Below, one piece after another: positions 33,985 to 45,163 of a stretch of 64,000 bases of DNA. This DNA is from Orobanche coerulescens (Eukaryota; Streptophyta; Magnoliopsida; Lamiales; Orobanchaceae): NCBI GenBank assembly GCA_033398695.1, contig CM065806.1, forward strand, positions 39,643,001-39,707,000, read 5' to 3'. The notes below the pieces were generated by a model that was not told where the DNA came from, did no database searches, and was given only the letters and a program-made list of their open reading frames with translations. Position 1 is the stretch's first letter. Each line of letters begins with the position of its first letter. The translations under genes and the position numbers were made by a program.

Positions 33985-34350
33985 TTATGGGCGTGCTGTT
34001 CTTTTTTCAAGTTTTTGGGCAATGGGTACTGACAGATCTCGCATGTACTTCAATGCATAGAGCCCACATTTTACATTACCTTGTTGTTTGAAAGGATTCT
34101 TTGTCTTTGGTGGTAAAGTCAACTCCCACTGTGTTAAAATCGGTTTTTTTATGCGATGATGCTGGAAGTATCCGATTTCCTTCAATATCCGAGGGAGTAG
34201 GCTTGCAATGGGTAGGAATATGTCCTTCCTATTTGTGATGTGATGATCCTCGAATATCCACTGAAATGAATCGTACAACACCAATTTTTGCTTTTTGAGA
34301 TCCACTAGGAGCGTGCCCCAGTGTTCTTTGTAGTTGCAGATGGCTACCAC
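33985..34350 (-). CDS. ULP1-like gene, exon 8: C48 peptidase core
   Basis: Acceptor CTAG|GTGGTA. It contains the catalytic His and Asp in EHWGTLLVDL, the YDS motif and the Cys in KCGLYALKYM. Family members usually have Asp before the catalytic Cys (DCG); here it is Lys (KCG). Stop TAA at 33985-33987. It is convergent with the transposase gene, about 0.9 kb apart. Confidence 0.8.
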   Translation of the reverse strand: MVAICNYKEHWGTLLVDLKKQKLVLYDSFQWIFEDHHITNRKDIFLPIASLLPRILKEIGYFQHHRIKKPILTQWELTLPPKTKNPFKQQGNVKCGLYALKYMRDLSVPIAQKLEKRTARP

Positions 34351-34565
34351 CTAGAAGGAATAGTGAGACGAAAATAAATTCGTAACATCAAATCATAACA
34401 AACTGATAATAATTCATAAAATCGTAACATTAAATTATGAAAACGTGATACGAAATCATAAATTCGTAACATAGAATCATAACAAAGTGATACGAATTCA
34501 TACAATCGTAACAGAGAAACAGTAATGTTGATACGAAAAAAAAAATGTAATAGTTTTAGCTTTAC

Positions 34566-34760
34566 CTTTTCGCAATCGATCCATTGCTTTATGTTCGGAC
34601 CCCAATTAGGCAATGTACCCTCATCAAATAAGCACAACCTTTCCATCAAATCTACCGGAACAACCTCTTCAATTTTATTGTCAAACAATTTGTGATTAAA
34701 CGGCTCATCGAATTGTTTTCTATCCTTATGCATTTCTTCGAACACATCATCAACAGTTTC
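34566..34760 (-). CDS. ULP1-like gene, exon 7
   Basis: Acceptor ACTAG|GAAACT, donor AAAAG|GTAAAG. Encodes ETVDDVFEEM..WGPNIKQWIDCEKV, open throughout. Confidence 0.7.
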
Positions 34761-34871
34761 CTAGTAACAAATCAGAAAATTAGTTAACAAAATCATTTTA
34801 CGAATTCCTACTAATAAATCAGAATCACATGTTGCGAATTGATAATTCGTATCAGGGTAACATGACGTGAT

Positions 34872-35031
34872 CGCAATATTGGACTGGATATGTTTGATTC
34901 CTGCAAGGGCTGGATCCGAGGTGAGTACAGCGAGGTAAGCTTCAATGTGATCCGCGTCGAGCTGTTTATTTGCAGGCAAGATGTGTTGGGAGAAATATTT
35001 CTCCACACCATAAAGCAATCCAACATTCCTC
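34872..35031 (-). CDS. ULP1-like gene, exon 6
   Basis: Acceptor AACAG|GAGG joins in frame to exon 5 (..DHGV RNVGLLYGVEKYF). It contains LDADHIEAYLAVL, resembling the helix motif that begins C48 domains. The 3' end is uncertain by about 30 bp because no strong donor stands out. Confidence 0.6.
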
Positions 35032-35108
35032 CTGTTATTTTTAGCATATTCAGTAAACAATTTGCATTATTCTCATTAATAGAATAAAGATTTAATAAGC
35101 AAACTTAC

Positions 35109-35491
35109 ACTCCGTGGTCCAAGCTGAGGAAATGTTCAAACATATCTCTTCCCGGACATATGTCGTTGGGAAGGAATGGACTCATATGTACAGCAGCCGG
35201 ATATCTTCTTCTCATGAGCCTCACATTCAGGATCACTTTAGAAATTCCACTTTCAGTTGCAACATTCTTTGATGTAGTGGTGCTTGATGGAGCGTGCACT
35301 ATAGGAGCAGGCAATGTTGGAGGAACTTGGCTCAATGGTTCGGCCTTGCTAATTAGTGGATGGATGTCTGTTGGCGCGAACAATATATCGAGCTTCGGTG
35401 GTATTAGATTACCTAGTTCCCACATGTTGTCGAATATGGCATTGATCTGCATGTCCGTCGGTTTGAAAAGCTCACTCTCTTCAGCAAGGGC
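35109..35491 (-). CDS. ULP1-like gene, exon 5
   Basis: Acceptor TACCAG|GCC, donor GGAGT|GTAAGT. Open for about 127 residues with a Pro/Ser/Thr-rich linker and the end of the region preceding the peptidase (RRRYPAAVHMSPFLPND). Typical of the stretch just ahead of C48 domains in plant transposon ULPs. Confidence 0.72.
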
Positions 35492-36450
35492 CTGGTAGAT
35501 TTGTAACCATGTTACGCTGTTACGATTTATCAAATTCGTATCTTCGGTTTGAATTTACGCTGTTACGATTTTATGTACGAATGGTACGCATTACTATAAT
35601 TCATATCATGAAAATAAAGTAACTATGGTACGAACTATAAATATCATACCATTCGTATTTGCATAAGATTGTAGCAACAAAAGCTGTTACGATTTATTAA
35701 TTTCGTAATGTCGGTTTGAAGTTATGCTGTTACAATTTATCTAATTCGTATCAAGGGTTCGTTGTCTCGAATGTGAAGATTTTATGTACGAATGGTACGC
35801 ATTACTATAATTTGTATCATGAAAATAAACTAACTACAATACAAACTATAAATATCGTACCATTCGTACTTGCATATGATTTTAGCAACAAAAGTTGTTA
35901 CGATTTATTAAATTCGTAATGTCGGTTTGAAGTTATGCTGTTACAATTTATCTAATTTATATCAAGGGTTCGTTGTCTCGAATATGAAGATTTTATGTAC
36001 GAATGGTATGCATTACTATAATTCGTATCATGAAAATAAACTAACTACGGTACGAACTATAAATATCGTACCATTCGTACTTGCATAAGATTGTAGCAAC
36101 AAAAGTTGTTACGATTTATTAAATTCGTAATGTCGGTTGGAAGTTATGCTGTTACAACTTATCTAATTCGTATCAAGGGTACGTTGTCTCGAATGTGAAG
36201 ATTTTATGTACGAATGGTACGCATTACTATAAATATTGTACCATTAGTATGAATTATGAGATTCGTGCCGCGTAACGACGCCAATATATGAAATGATATG
36301 ACTACATGAAAAAAATATAACGATGATACGAATTATTAATCAATCAAATTGTTTCAACCGAAAATACACCAACACAGTTTGTCCATAAATTAAAACAAAA
36401 CAGATAAAACATCATTATTTTTTATTCCACACTCATCTTCATTTTTATAC
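35492..36450. repeat. Intron with about 211-bp tandem repeat
   Basis: Units beginning TGTTACGATTTATT recur at about 35685, 35897 and 36107, with a partial one at 35517; each unit is about 211 bp. Each contains GTACGAATGGTAC and, about 80 bp on, its inverse GTACCATTCGTAC, so RNA or DNA could fold into a long hairpin. Rich in GTTACGA/TCGTAAC words. Confidence 0.82.
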
Positions 36451-36823
36451 CTGTTCGGACTCTGGCTCGGTGGGTTGTAGGCTCCGTTGCTTCTCTTGGC
36501 TTTCTCCTTCTGTTGTTCCTTCACCACCGGGGGCTAACATTTCTTGAGCAAGATAGGGGCAGGCTACTAATGCCATTTGTGGAAGAGTGGTTGCCGCTAC
36601 TGCTGCTTCCGGTGTCGCCATTTGTGGTCGGTCTGACTGTACCCCTTTATGTGATTCAACTTCCAGCAACTTCTTCAAGATGTAATCTCCCACAGCTTCA
36701 ACAAGTTGCTGATGTTGCTCCTTTTGGCATTGGATAATGGCTTGTAGCATTTGCTCTTGCTGTGTTCGGAGAAGAGCCTCAACCTCTATTTTTGCTCTCT
36801 TTTTTGCTACACTCCCGACATAT
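36451..36823 (-). CDS. ULP1-like gene, exon 4, 3' part
   Basis: Resumes in the same frame after the S2 insertion (VGSVAKKRAKIEVEALL). It encodes a Gln/Glu-rich, probably coiled-coil stretch (EEQ/QQ-rich) and a Pro/Thr/Ala-rich tail, ending at donor CAG|GTATAA. The first five bases are the duplicated CATAT. Confidence 0.75.
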
Positions 36824-37800
36824 TGTAACACCCCCGATATATTCAAGAATATTACAGCGCCGTAAATCCTTTACATAAGGAATTACAAGGCTGAAGAAAT
36901 GAGAAGACAATAACAGATACCAATGTATGAAAATAACGGAAATAAGATACAACAGTTCTGACCAAAAACTAAAAGTACGAATGTTCAACGGAAAAGTATT
37001 AATACATCACTAAATCTAAATCATCATAAAAGACTACGTACTCGAGTACTTATTAAAACGATACAAACAATAGACAAATAAACCCAGCCGGAACATCACT
37101 ATGCACCCTCGTCGTCATGCAACTCCAGTGGTTGTTTCCCTGCTCTCCTGGATCCTGAACATAAACAAATGTTCACCCCCGAAGGGGTTAGCACAACGAT
37201 GCTAGTACAAGTACCACAACATATTATTCAACATCTCATGAAGAATAATAATAACATAAATGACAAAAGAACCAACGAGTCTTCTCCTGCGAGAAACTCA
37301 ATAATAACATACATACATGATAATCACAACAAGATATCACAACATACACATGGTAATTACAATGATCCAGTGTTCACTGCCTAGACCCCCCGATGATTCC
37401 GTCAAACCAACCCGAGGTGGAAAAACCCATCCGATGATCCAGCGCATGCTAGTATAGATCCCCCGATGATCCCATTGGACCAACACGAGGTGGATGTAAT
37501 ATCCGGAATTTCTACTACTATTGTTTGATATTATTTTATCCGAGTTATATTGTACAGCGTGGAATCTGTATAGTAGGGATAAAATAAATAAAGGACTTAG
37601 ATGTCAGTATCGGTGTAATTGTTATATCTAGTCGACAGTTACATTTGAGGATATCGTGTACCAGGTTATTGTACTTTCGATATAGAGTATATCATATAAG
37701 AATATTATTGGATTCAGTGTTTGTGTTCAGTGTGTCTCATGTTCGTTTTTGGTACGTCAAGATGTTGGACAGAAATTGTGGAAAATGGCTAAGTGTTCAT

Positions 37801-38432
37801 TAGCGCACGCTACTGGGTACAGGTAGCGCACGCTACGAAGTATTGATAGCGTATGCTAAGAGGTTCGGTTACGTACGCTAAGGAGGACCCCTAACGTACG
37901 TAACGACTTGCTGGGTTAGTTCCGGAAGGTGGCCGACAGGTAGGCCCAGGTTGATTTTTATATTCAGTTAGCGCACGGTAACGTATGTTGGTTAGCGCAC
38001 GCTAACATCAAATCGCCAATAATGGAATCTTAGCTTTCGGCGGGTGGACCCGGCCACTTGCGACGCGTGTCCAGATAAGGTCAGCGGGTGTTTGTCATGT
38101 AGGGCTAGCGCACGCTAAACCGTATGGTTAGCGCATGCTAATTCCAGATCGGTAAAAGAAACCCGATAATCGCGGATGCTTTCGGCATGTGGGGGCACGA
38201 GTGGTTGGTGTGTACTGTATCAAGTCAACTTCTGATAGCGCACGCTAAGGTAAATGACTTGCGTACGCTAAGCAGGATATTTTACGTACGTTAATGCATG
38301 GGCATTACATACGTAAGCTAGTTTACAAAGCGAGGCAGTAGCCTCTGGGCTTCGATAGTGCACGCTAACAAAGTCAGTTAGCGCACGCTAAGGCGGTAGC
38401 GCACGCTAAACATGAGATGTTAGCGCACGCTA
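37801..38432. repeat. Mixed palindrome array in S1 LTR
   Basis: Units start at about 37801, 37824, 37847, 37870, 37892, 37969, 37993, 38106, 38129, 38236, 38260, 38283, 38305, 38356, 38379, 38397 and 38421. Both TAGCGCACGCTA and TAACGTACGTA/TTACGTACG forms occur, plus hybrids such as TTACGTACGCTAA. Short steps are mostly 22-24 bp. Confidence 0.85.
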
Positions 38433-40021
38433 ATAATGAATATTATTAAAGGGGACAGAAGGGTGCTGAGAAGCATTTCGTCATTTTTTCTTCTTTCAGT
38501 CGAGAGAGAGAGAGAGAGTTGGGATATATTTGAGGTTCCCAAACACTGTATAAGGATAATCTTTAACAACATTAGATTGAGAGCTTGGATTCAAGCCTTG
38601 TTCTTCAAGTTGTTCATGATTCGTTGGATGGAGTTCTAGAGTTCTTCTTTTTGGTTCATCTAAACTAGGTAATATTCGTATTCCTTTGTTAATAGTTCGT
38701 TTTTCTTAGATGATTTCATGTAAGGAGCATGTTGGACAATCATATGATGATGTTATATGAGATTCAATGGAATTTTGATAAGAGTTTCGGATGTTAGTTA
38801 AGATTCTTCATACTGTAAGGATGTTGATTCATTTAACCCGATCTAAGAGGGATTTCTGAATCTTGGTAATTATATTGGTCGATTTAGATGAGATGAATCA
38901 TGATACTAGGTTGAATTCCAGATTTAGCATGATACGATCCTTGTTATTGAGTCGGTTTGATTGTTGATGTTGTTATTGATATGTGGACATTGACATGATC
39001 ATTGTGATAATTATGGGGTCGTTTATCTTCAAGAGATATGGAGATTTATGTCTCCCTTCATTCGGATTCGTAGTCGCAAGATGTGAGTCGATGTTTGGAA
39101 TGCATGCCATGCGACATTAGCGCACGCTAAGCTTCTTGGCTAGCGCCAGCGAGGACAACTTAGCGCACGTTATGTTATGCGTTTAACGTGCGCTAAGTAG
39201 GCAGACAGTGCAGTATTTTTGTGTTTTGATTATGAATTCGTGATGGTTTGACTTGGTTGGTTCTGACTGTGTTTATTCGAGGTTGTGTTGAACCGTTGAG
39301 TTCGATTGGTTAGTTTTGTCGGTTGTTGATTGTTATCGGATATGTGTTATTTGATTTCTTCGATAGGTTGAGATTATTGATCGGTGATTATAACCGGATA
39401 TTGCGGTCGTGTTCGAGTATGTCCATTGTATTGGTTTTGATCGGGGCTGAGGAGCTCGTAGACAAAGGCAATGTGTTCGGCGCAACTTCGTGGTATCGGT
39501 ATCGAGGCAAGTTATTACTTGCTCAGTTATAATATTTAATGAATGGTTTCAGTTTCATTTCGTTTATAATACATATAGTGATGATTATTATTGTGAACTC
39601 TGGGTATTCGGATCGCATATCGTTCTTTCGATTCTGGGAGGTAAATCATAATGTATATGCTTTATCTCAGTTATTGGTATGTTTGAATATCGAGGTTACA
39701 TTATGGTAAAGACGAGGATATGAGTATCTATAGTTCATTGTACGTTTGGATCGCCGAGCATTGAGGATAATCGTCGGTGATGATTGGACATCGAGGTTGC
39801 TCCCGAAGGACTCGGGACAAGTATTCCATATTGATTATGGTTTAATGTTATTTATTTTGGTCTTGTACATTTTCTTTCATGTTGTTGAACATGAAGTCAT
39901 CCTAGTAAATTGTCATGTTGTCGTGCATGTTATGTTTTTCATGTTGATGAACGTGTTGATTTGCATATGTGTATGCATATTGTGTTGTTTATGTTGTGTA
40001 AATAATCCGATGGGATTATGA

Positions 40022-40345
40022 GGATCTATGCTGAGGCCGCTGGATCGAATGTCCATCATGCGTTGGTTCGATGGGATCATCATGAGGATCTATGCTGAGG
40101 GCGCTGAATCGTTGGACAGGTTTTCCACCATGCGATGGTTCGACGAAATCATCATTGGTATCTATGCTGAGGGCGCTGGATCGTTGGATTACCAGTATTG
40201 TGTTGATGGAATCTTGTGAATTCGCATCATTGATTTTATCATGTGTTGTTGTTCATATGTGTATTGTTGGTTATCCACCTTATGATGATCTGATAGGATC
40301 ATCAAGGGGATCTATGCTGAGGGCGTTGGATCATCGGATTTCCAT
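40022..40345. repeat. Degenerate repeat GATCTATGCTGAGGGCGCTG in S1 LTR
   Basis: Copies begin near 40022, 40086, 40158 and 40307. Related sequence, inverted, is in S2 at 37384-37494 (GATCCAGCGCATGCTAGTAT and CCGATGATCC). It marks S1 and S2 as related LTR families. Confidence 0.7.
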
Positions 40346-41577
40346 TGAGTATACATCATTGTTATTTTTGTGATCATATTGACGTTGTCATATGAGTATG
40401 CATTTGTAGGTCTTGTGTTAGGACCATGTCCGTTTTGTATTGATCTGATCTCGGATTAGACTGATATTAATGTCATGGCACATCATATCTCGAGGTATGT
40501 TCTGTATTTCCTTGGTATTTGTCTTTGATGGACAATCGGTTATCGTTTTGGGATTTGATGATGTTATTCGATGGATCGTATTGGTCAGTAATGGTATATT
40601 TCTGTATCGTGAGTTGGTGATGACAGTTTGAGAATCTTGAGTATTGTTTGAGGTACAATACAGATATTATGTTCGAGTTTATTGGTTAATCGAGTACGAG
40701 ATGTGAAATGTGATAATGGTTATTCTGATGAGAATTACTTGAGTAAGTAAAGTTATGACGGTAAGATTACGTTGGTCGTATTCTTATGTTGTATTCTCAT
40801 TGGTATGTAATTATTAATGTATTGTGACGGTTATCATTGTTGGATATTATGGCTGACCCCGTCGTGGGATTTCTTTTCAGGTTCTTGGAGTATCGAGCAT
40901 GTAGCGGTCGTGAAGAGATGAGCTTCCCGGAGGATACTGGCTAGGACATGTTTTGTGAATTGAGTTTCTTGATTGGTTCTTGTATTCCGCTGCTAGAGTA
41001 TCTTTATGGTTAGTCCTTTTCCGCTGCGTGAGTATTTTGAAATGCTCTTTTGGTATCTGGTAACTGAGGTTACTTTTGAAATTGTTTTCTAAACTTTTGA
41101 GTGTTGGCAGTTTGGCCTTGCGATTTCAAATGAGTTTTTACGACGGTTTTTGATAAATGGATATTTTTTAAGTCATTGTGAATTTTTAAAGATAGTACCG
41201 TCGTTGGCCTCTTGGGCATTTATAAAATGTTTACGAAAATTTCCTTTAGCCTTGTGGGTTCCATCTCGGGGCCCACGGCGCTGTAATATTTCTGGTTAAA
41301 TCTGAGGGTGTTACAGTGGACATACAACAACGACATATATGCACGACAATATGTATAACATCAAAATATATATAACAATTAAGGTACTTGCCTCGATTCG
41401 AAGACAAGAATACTACTTCCACGAAAAACAAAACACTCGAAGGTTGCCCCTTCGATCAATCACGTAGCAAGCTCGAAACTTAACAAAAGAAATAATATAT
41501 AATTTATCTCACGTCGTACGAATGTCTAACAATCCAATTTACGGTCGAAAGTTCATAAAACGTAATCTGCCTGAACT

Positions 41578-42650
41578 GCTTAGCGTACGCTATGTATTTT
41601 ACATAGCGTGCGTTAAGCCTTCTCGTTAGCGCACGTAAACAACAAAGCCTAGCATACGCTAACTATGTATCGACAGTCCTCTCTGATCAGTCGACTGACT
41701 CGCCTGATGACTTAATATACGCTACGTACCAAACGTAGCGTACGCTAAACAAGCCCGATAGCATACGTTAATCTACATAGCTTAGCGTACGCTAAGCATG
41801 CATGGCAGCTTCACTACTGGGCAGCAGACTGTTCTACGGTGATGAAACTTACGAACTCCTTAGTGATTAACGTGTGTTATCCGTCTACATGTCATGTTCA
41901 TAAACTTATGAATGATCTTACGGATTCAATCATCTTTGAGTTCAAGGAAAAGAATATCATCACAACTCTTATATTCAACCTCGATTATCATTCTCATGTG
42001 AAGTTCGGTGATCTCCGGTTGGTATACTAGATTCCATTACTATTATCACATTCAGACTACATCTTTAAAGGTGAACTACCAATTCTAACTACGATATTTC
42101 AATGACGATATTATAAGCATAATCATTCCCATTCTAAGGCTGGAGATAGAATTAACATACCTTAAGATGAAGAAATCACTGAGCCAAAAAGGTAGAATCC
42201 GACTCCGGTTGGTTGTATGCCAATCCAAGGTGCTACTCCACTTCAATGATCAATCACAAGTGATATCCAATCTTTAATGAATCAAGTAGAGGTGGTCTAA
42301 GTGTTTAAGGAGGATATAATGCTCTCTGGTCTCTCAAGAACGAAGGATAATCGAAGGAAATGTAAACCAAGTAAAATGGGTTACTGTCCCATTTATAACA
42401 TTTCTGCACATACGTTAATTAGCGCACGCTATCTCCATATCCTTAGCGCACGCTAACTAGCGTTGACTCCAAATCTGTCCAGGTTCGCCCGCGGGAATCT
42501 TATCCGGACCCACGTCCGGCTGGCGCATGTGCTAGCCGCTAAGCTCAATAATTGATAGCCTAGCGCACGCAATTCTTCATTCGCAGTGTGTGCTAATTGT
42601 AGCCGATAATGCACATTAAGCTACATTCTTAGTGTGCGCTATCACGAGTT
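41578..42650. repeat. Dispersed TAGCGTACGCTA palindromes in S2 LTR
   Basis: Pairs and singles of TAGCGTACGCTA, TAGCGCACGCTA and decayed forms at both ends of this interval (41580-41800 and 42415-42640), with a gap of other LTR sequence between. More degenerate than in S1, Tk1 or Tk2. Confidence 0.7.
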
Positions 42651-42963
42651 TGCATGGGAAATTTTGCATGTTGTTATACTTATGTACAAGGATACAATTA
42701 TAGGAAATATCATACTCCAATTATCGAGATCACAATTGTAATACCCGGTTGTAATTCAGTTATTATCATTCAGTATTTATCATTCAGTAATTGTCATTCA
42801 GTAATTTCACTCATTAATGATCATTTGTCACTCATATTCAATCATGGTATTCATCATTCAGAGTAATTGTATCGTGTATCAATCGTCATTCATCATCAAT
42901 CGAATTGGAAATCGTGCGGTGTTTACCATCATTGTCATTTCTTAGTGTGCTGTGTGTGAGGAG

Positions 42964-43529
42964 TAGCGCACGCTACGTACTCTTTTTAGCGTGCGCTAAT
43001 AGAGTACTGGTAGCGCACGCCACCTCTCACCACTAGCGCACGCTAGTGTAGTTGAACAGGTAGTCCAGAAGGCACTGGACTGCAGTTGGGATTGTAGGTA
43101 GCGCACGCTACGAAGGGTAAGTAGCGCGCGCTAGTGAGCCGGAGTAGCGCACGCTATGCAGTCGGTGTAGCGCGCGCTAAGGACGGATCAGGTTGAGTCC
43201 AGTGGCTACTGGACTGAAGTGAATTTATTCATAGCGCACGCTAGGAGTGCTTTTCAGCGTACGCAAGCGATGTAGTAGTGCACGCTAATCGTTGGTTGTA
43301 GCGCACGCTACCGAGTCGGTCGAGAGGGCGAAGGTTTACGGACTCCGATCGGGCATCGAGATAATTCGTTAGCGCACGCTAACCATGGGTATTAACGCAC
43401 GCTAATGGTATGGCCGTAGCGCACGCTACAAAAAGGTACGTAGCGCGCGCTACCGTTTCCGGACAGTGGGTACTGGACTACCCAAAATACCCGTTAGCGC
43501 ACGCTACGCACAAGAGCTAGCGCGCGCTA
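42964..43529. repeat. TAGCGCACGCTA palindrome array, 18 units (Tk2 c 5' LTR)
   Basis: Unit starts: 42964, 42987, 43011, 43034; 43099, 43122, 43145, 43168; 43232, 43255, 43276, 43299; 43370, 43393, 43417, 43441; 43495, 43518. That is four groups of four plus a pair. Inner steps are 21-24 bp and gaps are 54-71 bp. Gap spacers often contain a second inverted pair, CCAG..CTGGAC. Confidence 0.93.
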
Positions 43530-43540
43530 AACTGGAGTGA

Positions 43541-43550
43541 CTATAAATAG
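43541..43550 (+). promoter_or_regulatory. TATA box of Tk2 LTR
   Basis: CTATAAATAG, 12 bp after the last palindrome. The likely core promoter of the element. Confidence 0.65.
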
Positions 43551-45152
43551 GACAGTGCAGTCCATTTCGTCATTTATTCATCTCATTTCACTCCTTCGGT
43601 AGTTTTGGGCGATTTCGGGCGATTCGGAGAGGATTCTTCGAGGTGTAATCATCAATCATCATCTTCAAGCTCATTTTCCGGATTAATCATCATTTCATCA
43701 TCTTCATCACATCAAATCAAAGGTATTAACCTCTTGGATCTCGAATCTTGGATTTTTGGGTTTTCTTTCCGATTTTCTTCGTGTAAGCTTGGATTGTTGT
43801 TGGAATATGTTAGATATGGATTATCTATCTTGGATAAATATATTCCTACGGATTTAATGGCTATTTTGGGGATTTATATCAAGAACCCTTGGGGTTGACT
43901 TCGGTTAATTTGGGGATTTCCGATTGTCGTTGTTGTAATCTTGGATTGTGGATTCCTATGGGATTATTGATATCATTGAAAGTGTTTTGATAGTTCGAAA
44001 TAGTCATCTTGGAGTTGGTTTCGATATATTCGAGTTCGAATATTGTTGTATCGATGTTTGAGTCGATTATGATCGTTTTTGATTTGCGTAATGATCGGAT
44101 TATTGGTAATTGTGTTATTCAAGGTTGTTCGAGCGACCGACATTTCATTTAGGACGTTGTTCGGGGACGGACATTCTTCATCGGTTGAGTAAGTTAATTC
44201 TTACTCGGTTAAAAGGATATTCATTCCTTTTGTTGTTGTTCATTCATAATCATAATTCATTCCTAAGGTACTAACTGTTTCAAAACTTGTAATTGTCACT
44301 TAATTACTTCATTCACGAGGAACGACGGTTCCAATCATTTCATTGAGCTGTCATTCATTTCACCATCATTTAATCTTGGTGAGTCATTATTCATTTTCGT
44401 TGTCACTTTTGTCATATTGTGGCATTCCGGGTCATACTGGCGTGCCGGTTGGTATGTGTAGGATTTTCATGTCGGGCACATTATAGTCGTGTGTTGGTTG
44501 GTGGCCTCACATTGGACTGTGTGCACGAGTTGATGGCTTCGTGAGACTGATTAGGTACAAGACCACACGTGTATTCGATCGATACTCGTTGGTGGCTTGT
44601 GCACGGACACATTTCCATCCCGGACGTAGTGTGGCGCCATTCCTTTGAGCCGTAGCATTAGTTGATTCATATAGCATGTTTGATTGCATATGTTTCGACA
44701 GGATATTTCATAACTATAGATAACTCATGATTGTGTATTTTCAACTCTTGAGGATTGTTGTTACGTATCGACCCGTTGGGGGATATTGTTTTTCAGGTCA
44801 TGGCAAGGCTAAAGCACGGGGAGAGCACGGTGACGGCGAGGAGTCCCAGTGATACTAGTAGGGGGCCCCAGTCTTTTCAGTCATTTATGTTTCTTCATTT
44901 ATTCCGCTACAGACATTCCGCTTGAATACTCATTTCACTCAGTGTTGTATATTTTATCTCCATATAAAATATACATGTATTCTGTATTATCCTGGATGTG
45001 TTGTATGAAACTCCTCATCGGAGTAATTGATGTTGTAATGTGGTTCGGTACTACATTTACCTATGTAATTCATTCATTTTCATTCGCCTGGTGGGTCCCA
45101 GTCGGGGGTCCACGGCACTGTAATATCCGCCTAGTTTGGGGTGTTACAGAGT

Positions 45153-45163
45153 TGGTATCGGAG
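45153..45163 (+). other. Primer binding site (Tk2 copy c)
   Basis: TGGTATCGGAG starts four bases after the 5' LTR end; Met-tRNA type. Confidence 0.82.

Larger units (their letters stand above)
37495..41315 (+). mobile_element. S1 solo LTR (plus strand)
   Basis: 3821 bp, TGTAATATCCGG to GAGGGTGTTACA, flanked by GTGGA at 37490-37494 and 41316-41320. There is no internal domain. It contains a mixed palindrome array (37801-38432), a (GA)n stretch after the putative start site (about 38505), a four-copy degenerate repeat at 40022-40345 and a long inverted pair near the 3' end. No coding capacity seen. Confidence 0.9.
42737..45148 (+). mobile_element. Tk2 copy c, 5' LTR
   Basis: 2412 bp. The U3 palindrome array (42964-43529) is followed by a CTATAAATAG box at 43541. 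Two hairpins near the 3' end: GTATATTTTAT / ATAAAATATAC (44947-44974) and ACTCCTCATCGGAGT (45010-45024). Confidence 0.93.

Noticed and set aside
38500..38520. Microsatellite (GA)n as a separate feature of interest
   Set aside because: Ordinary short run in the S1 leader.
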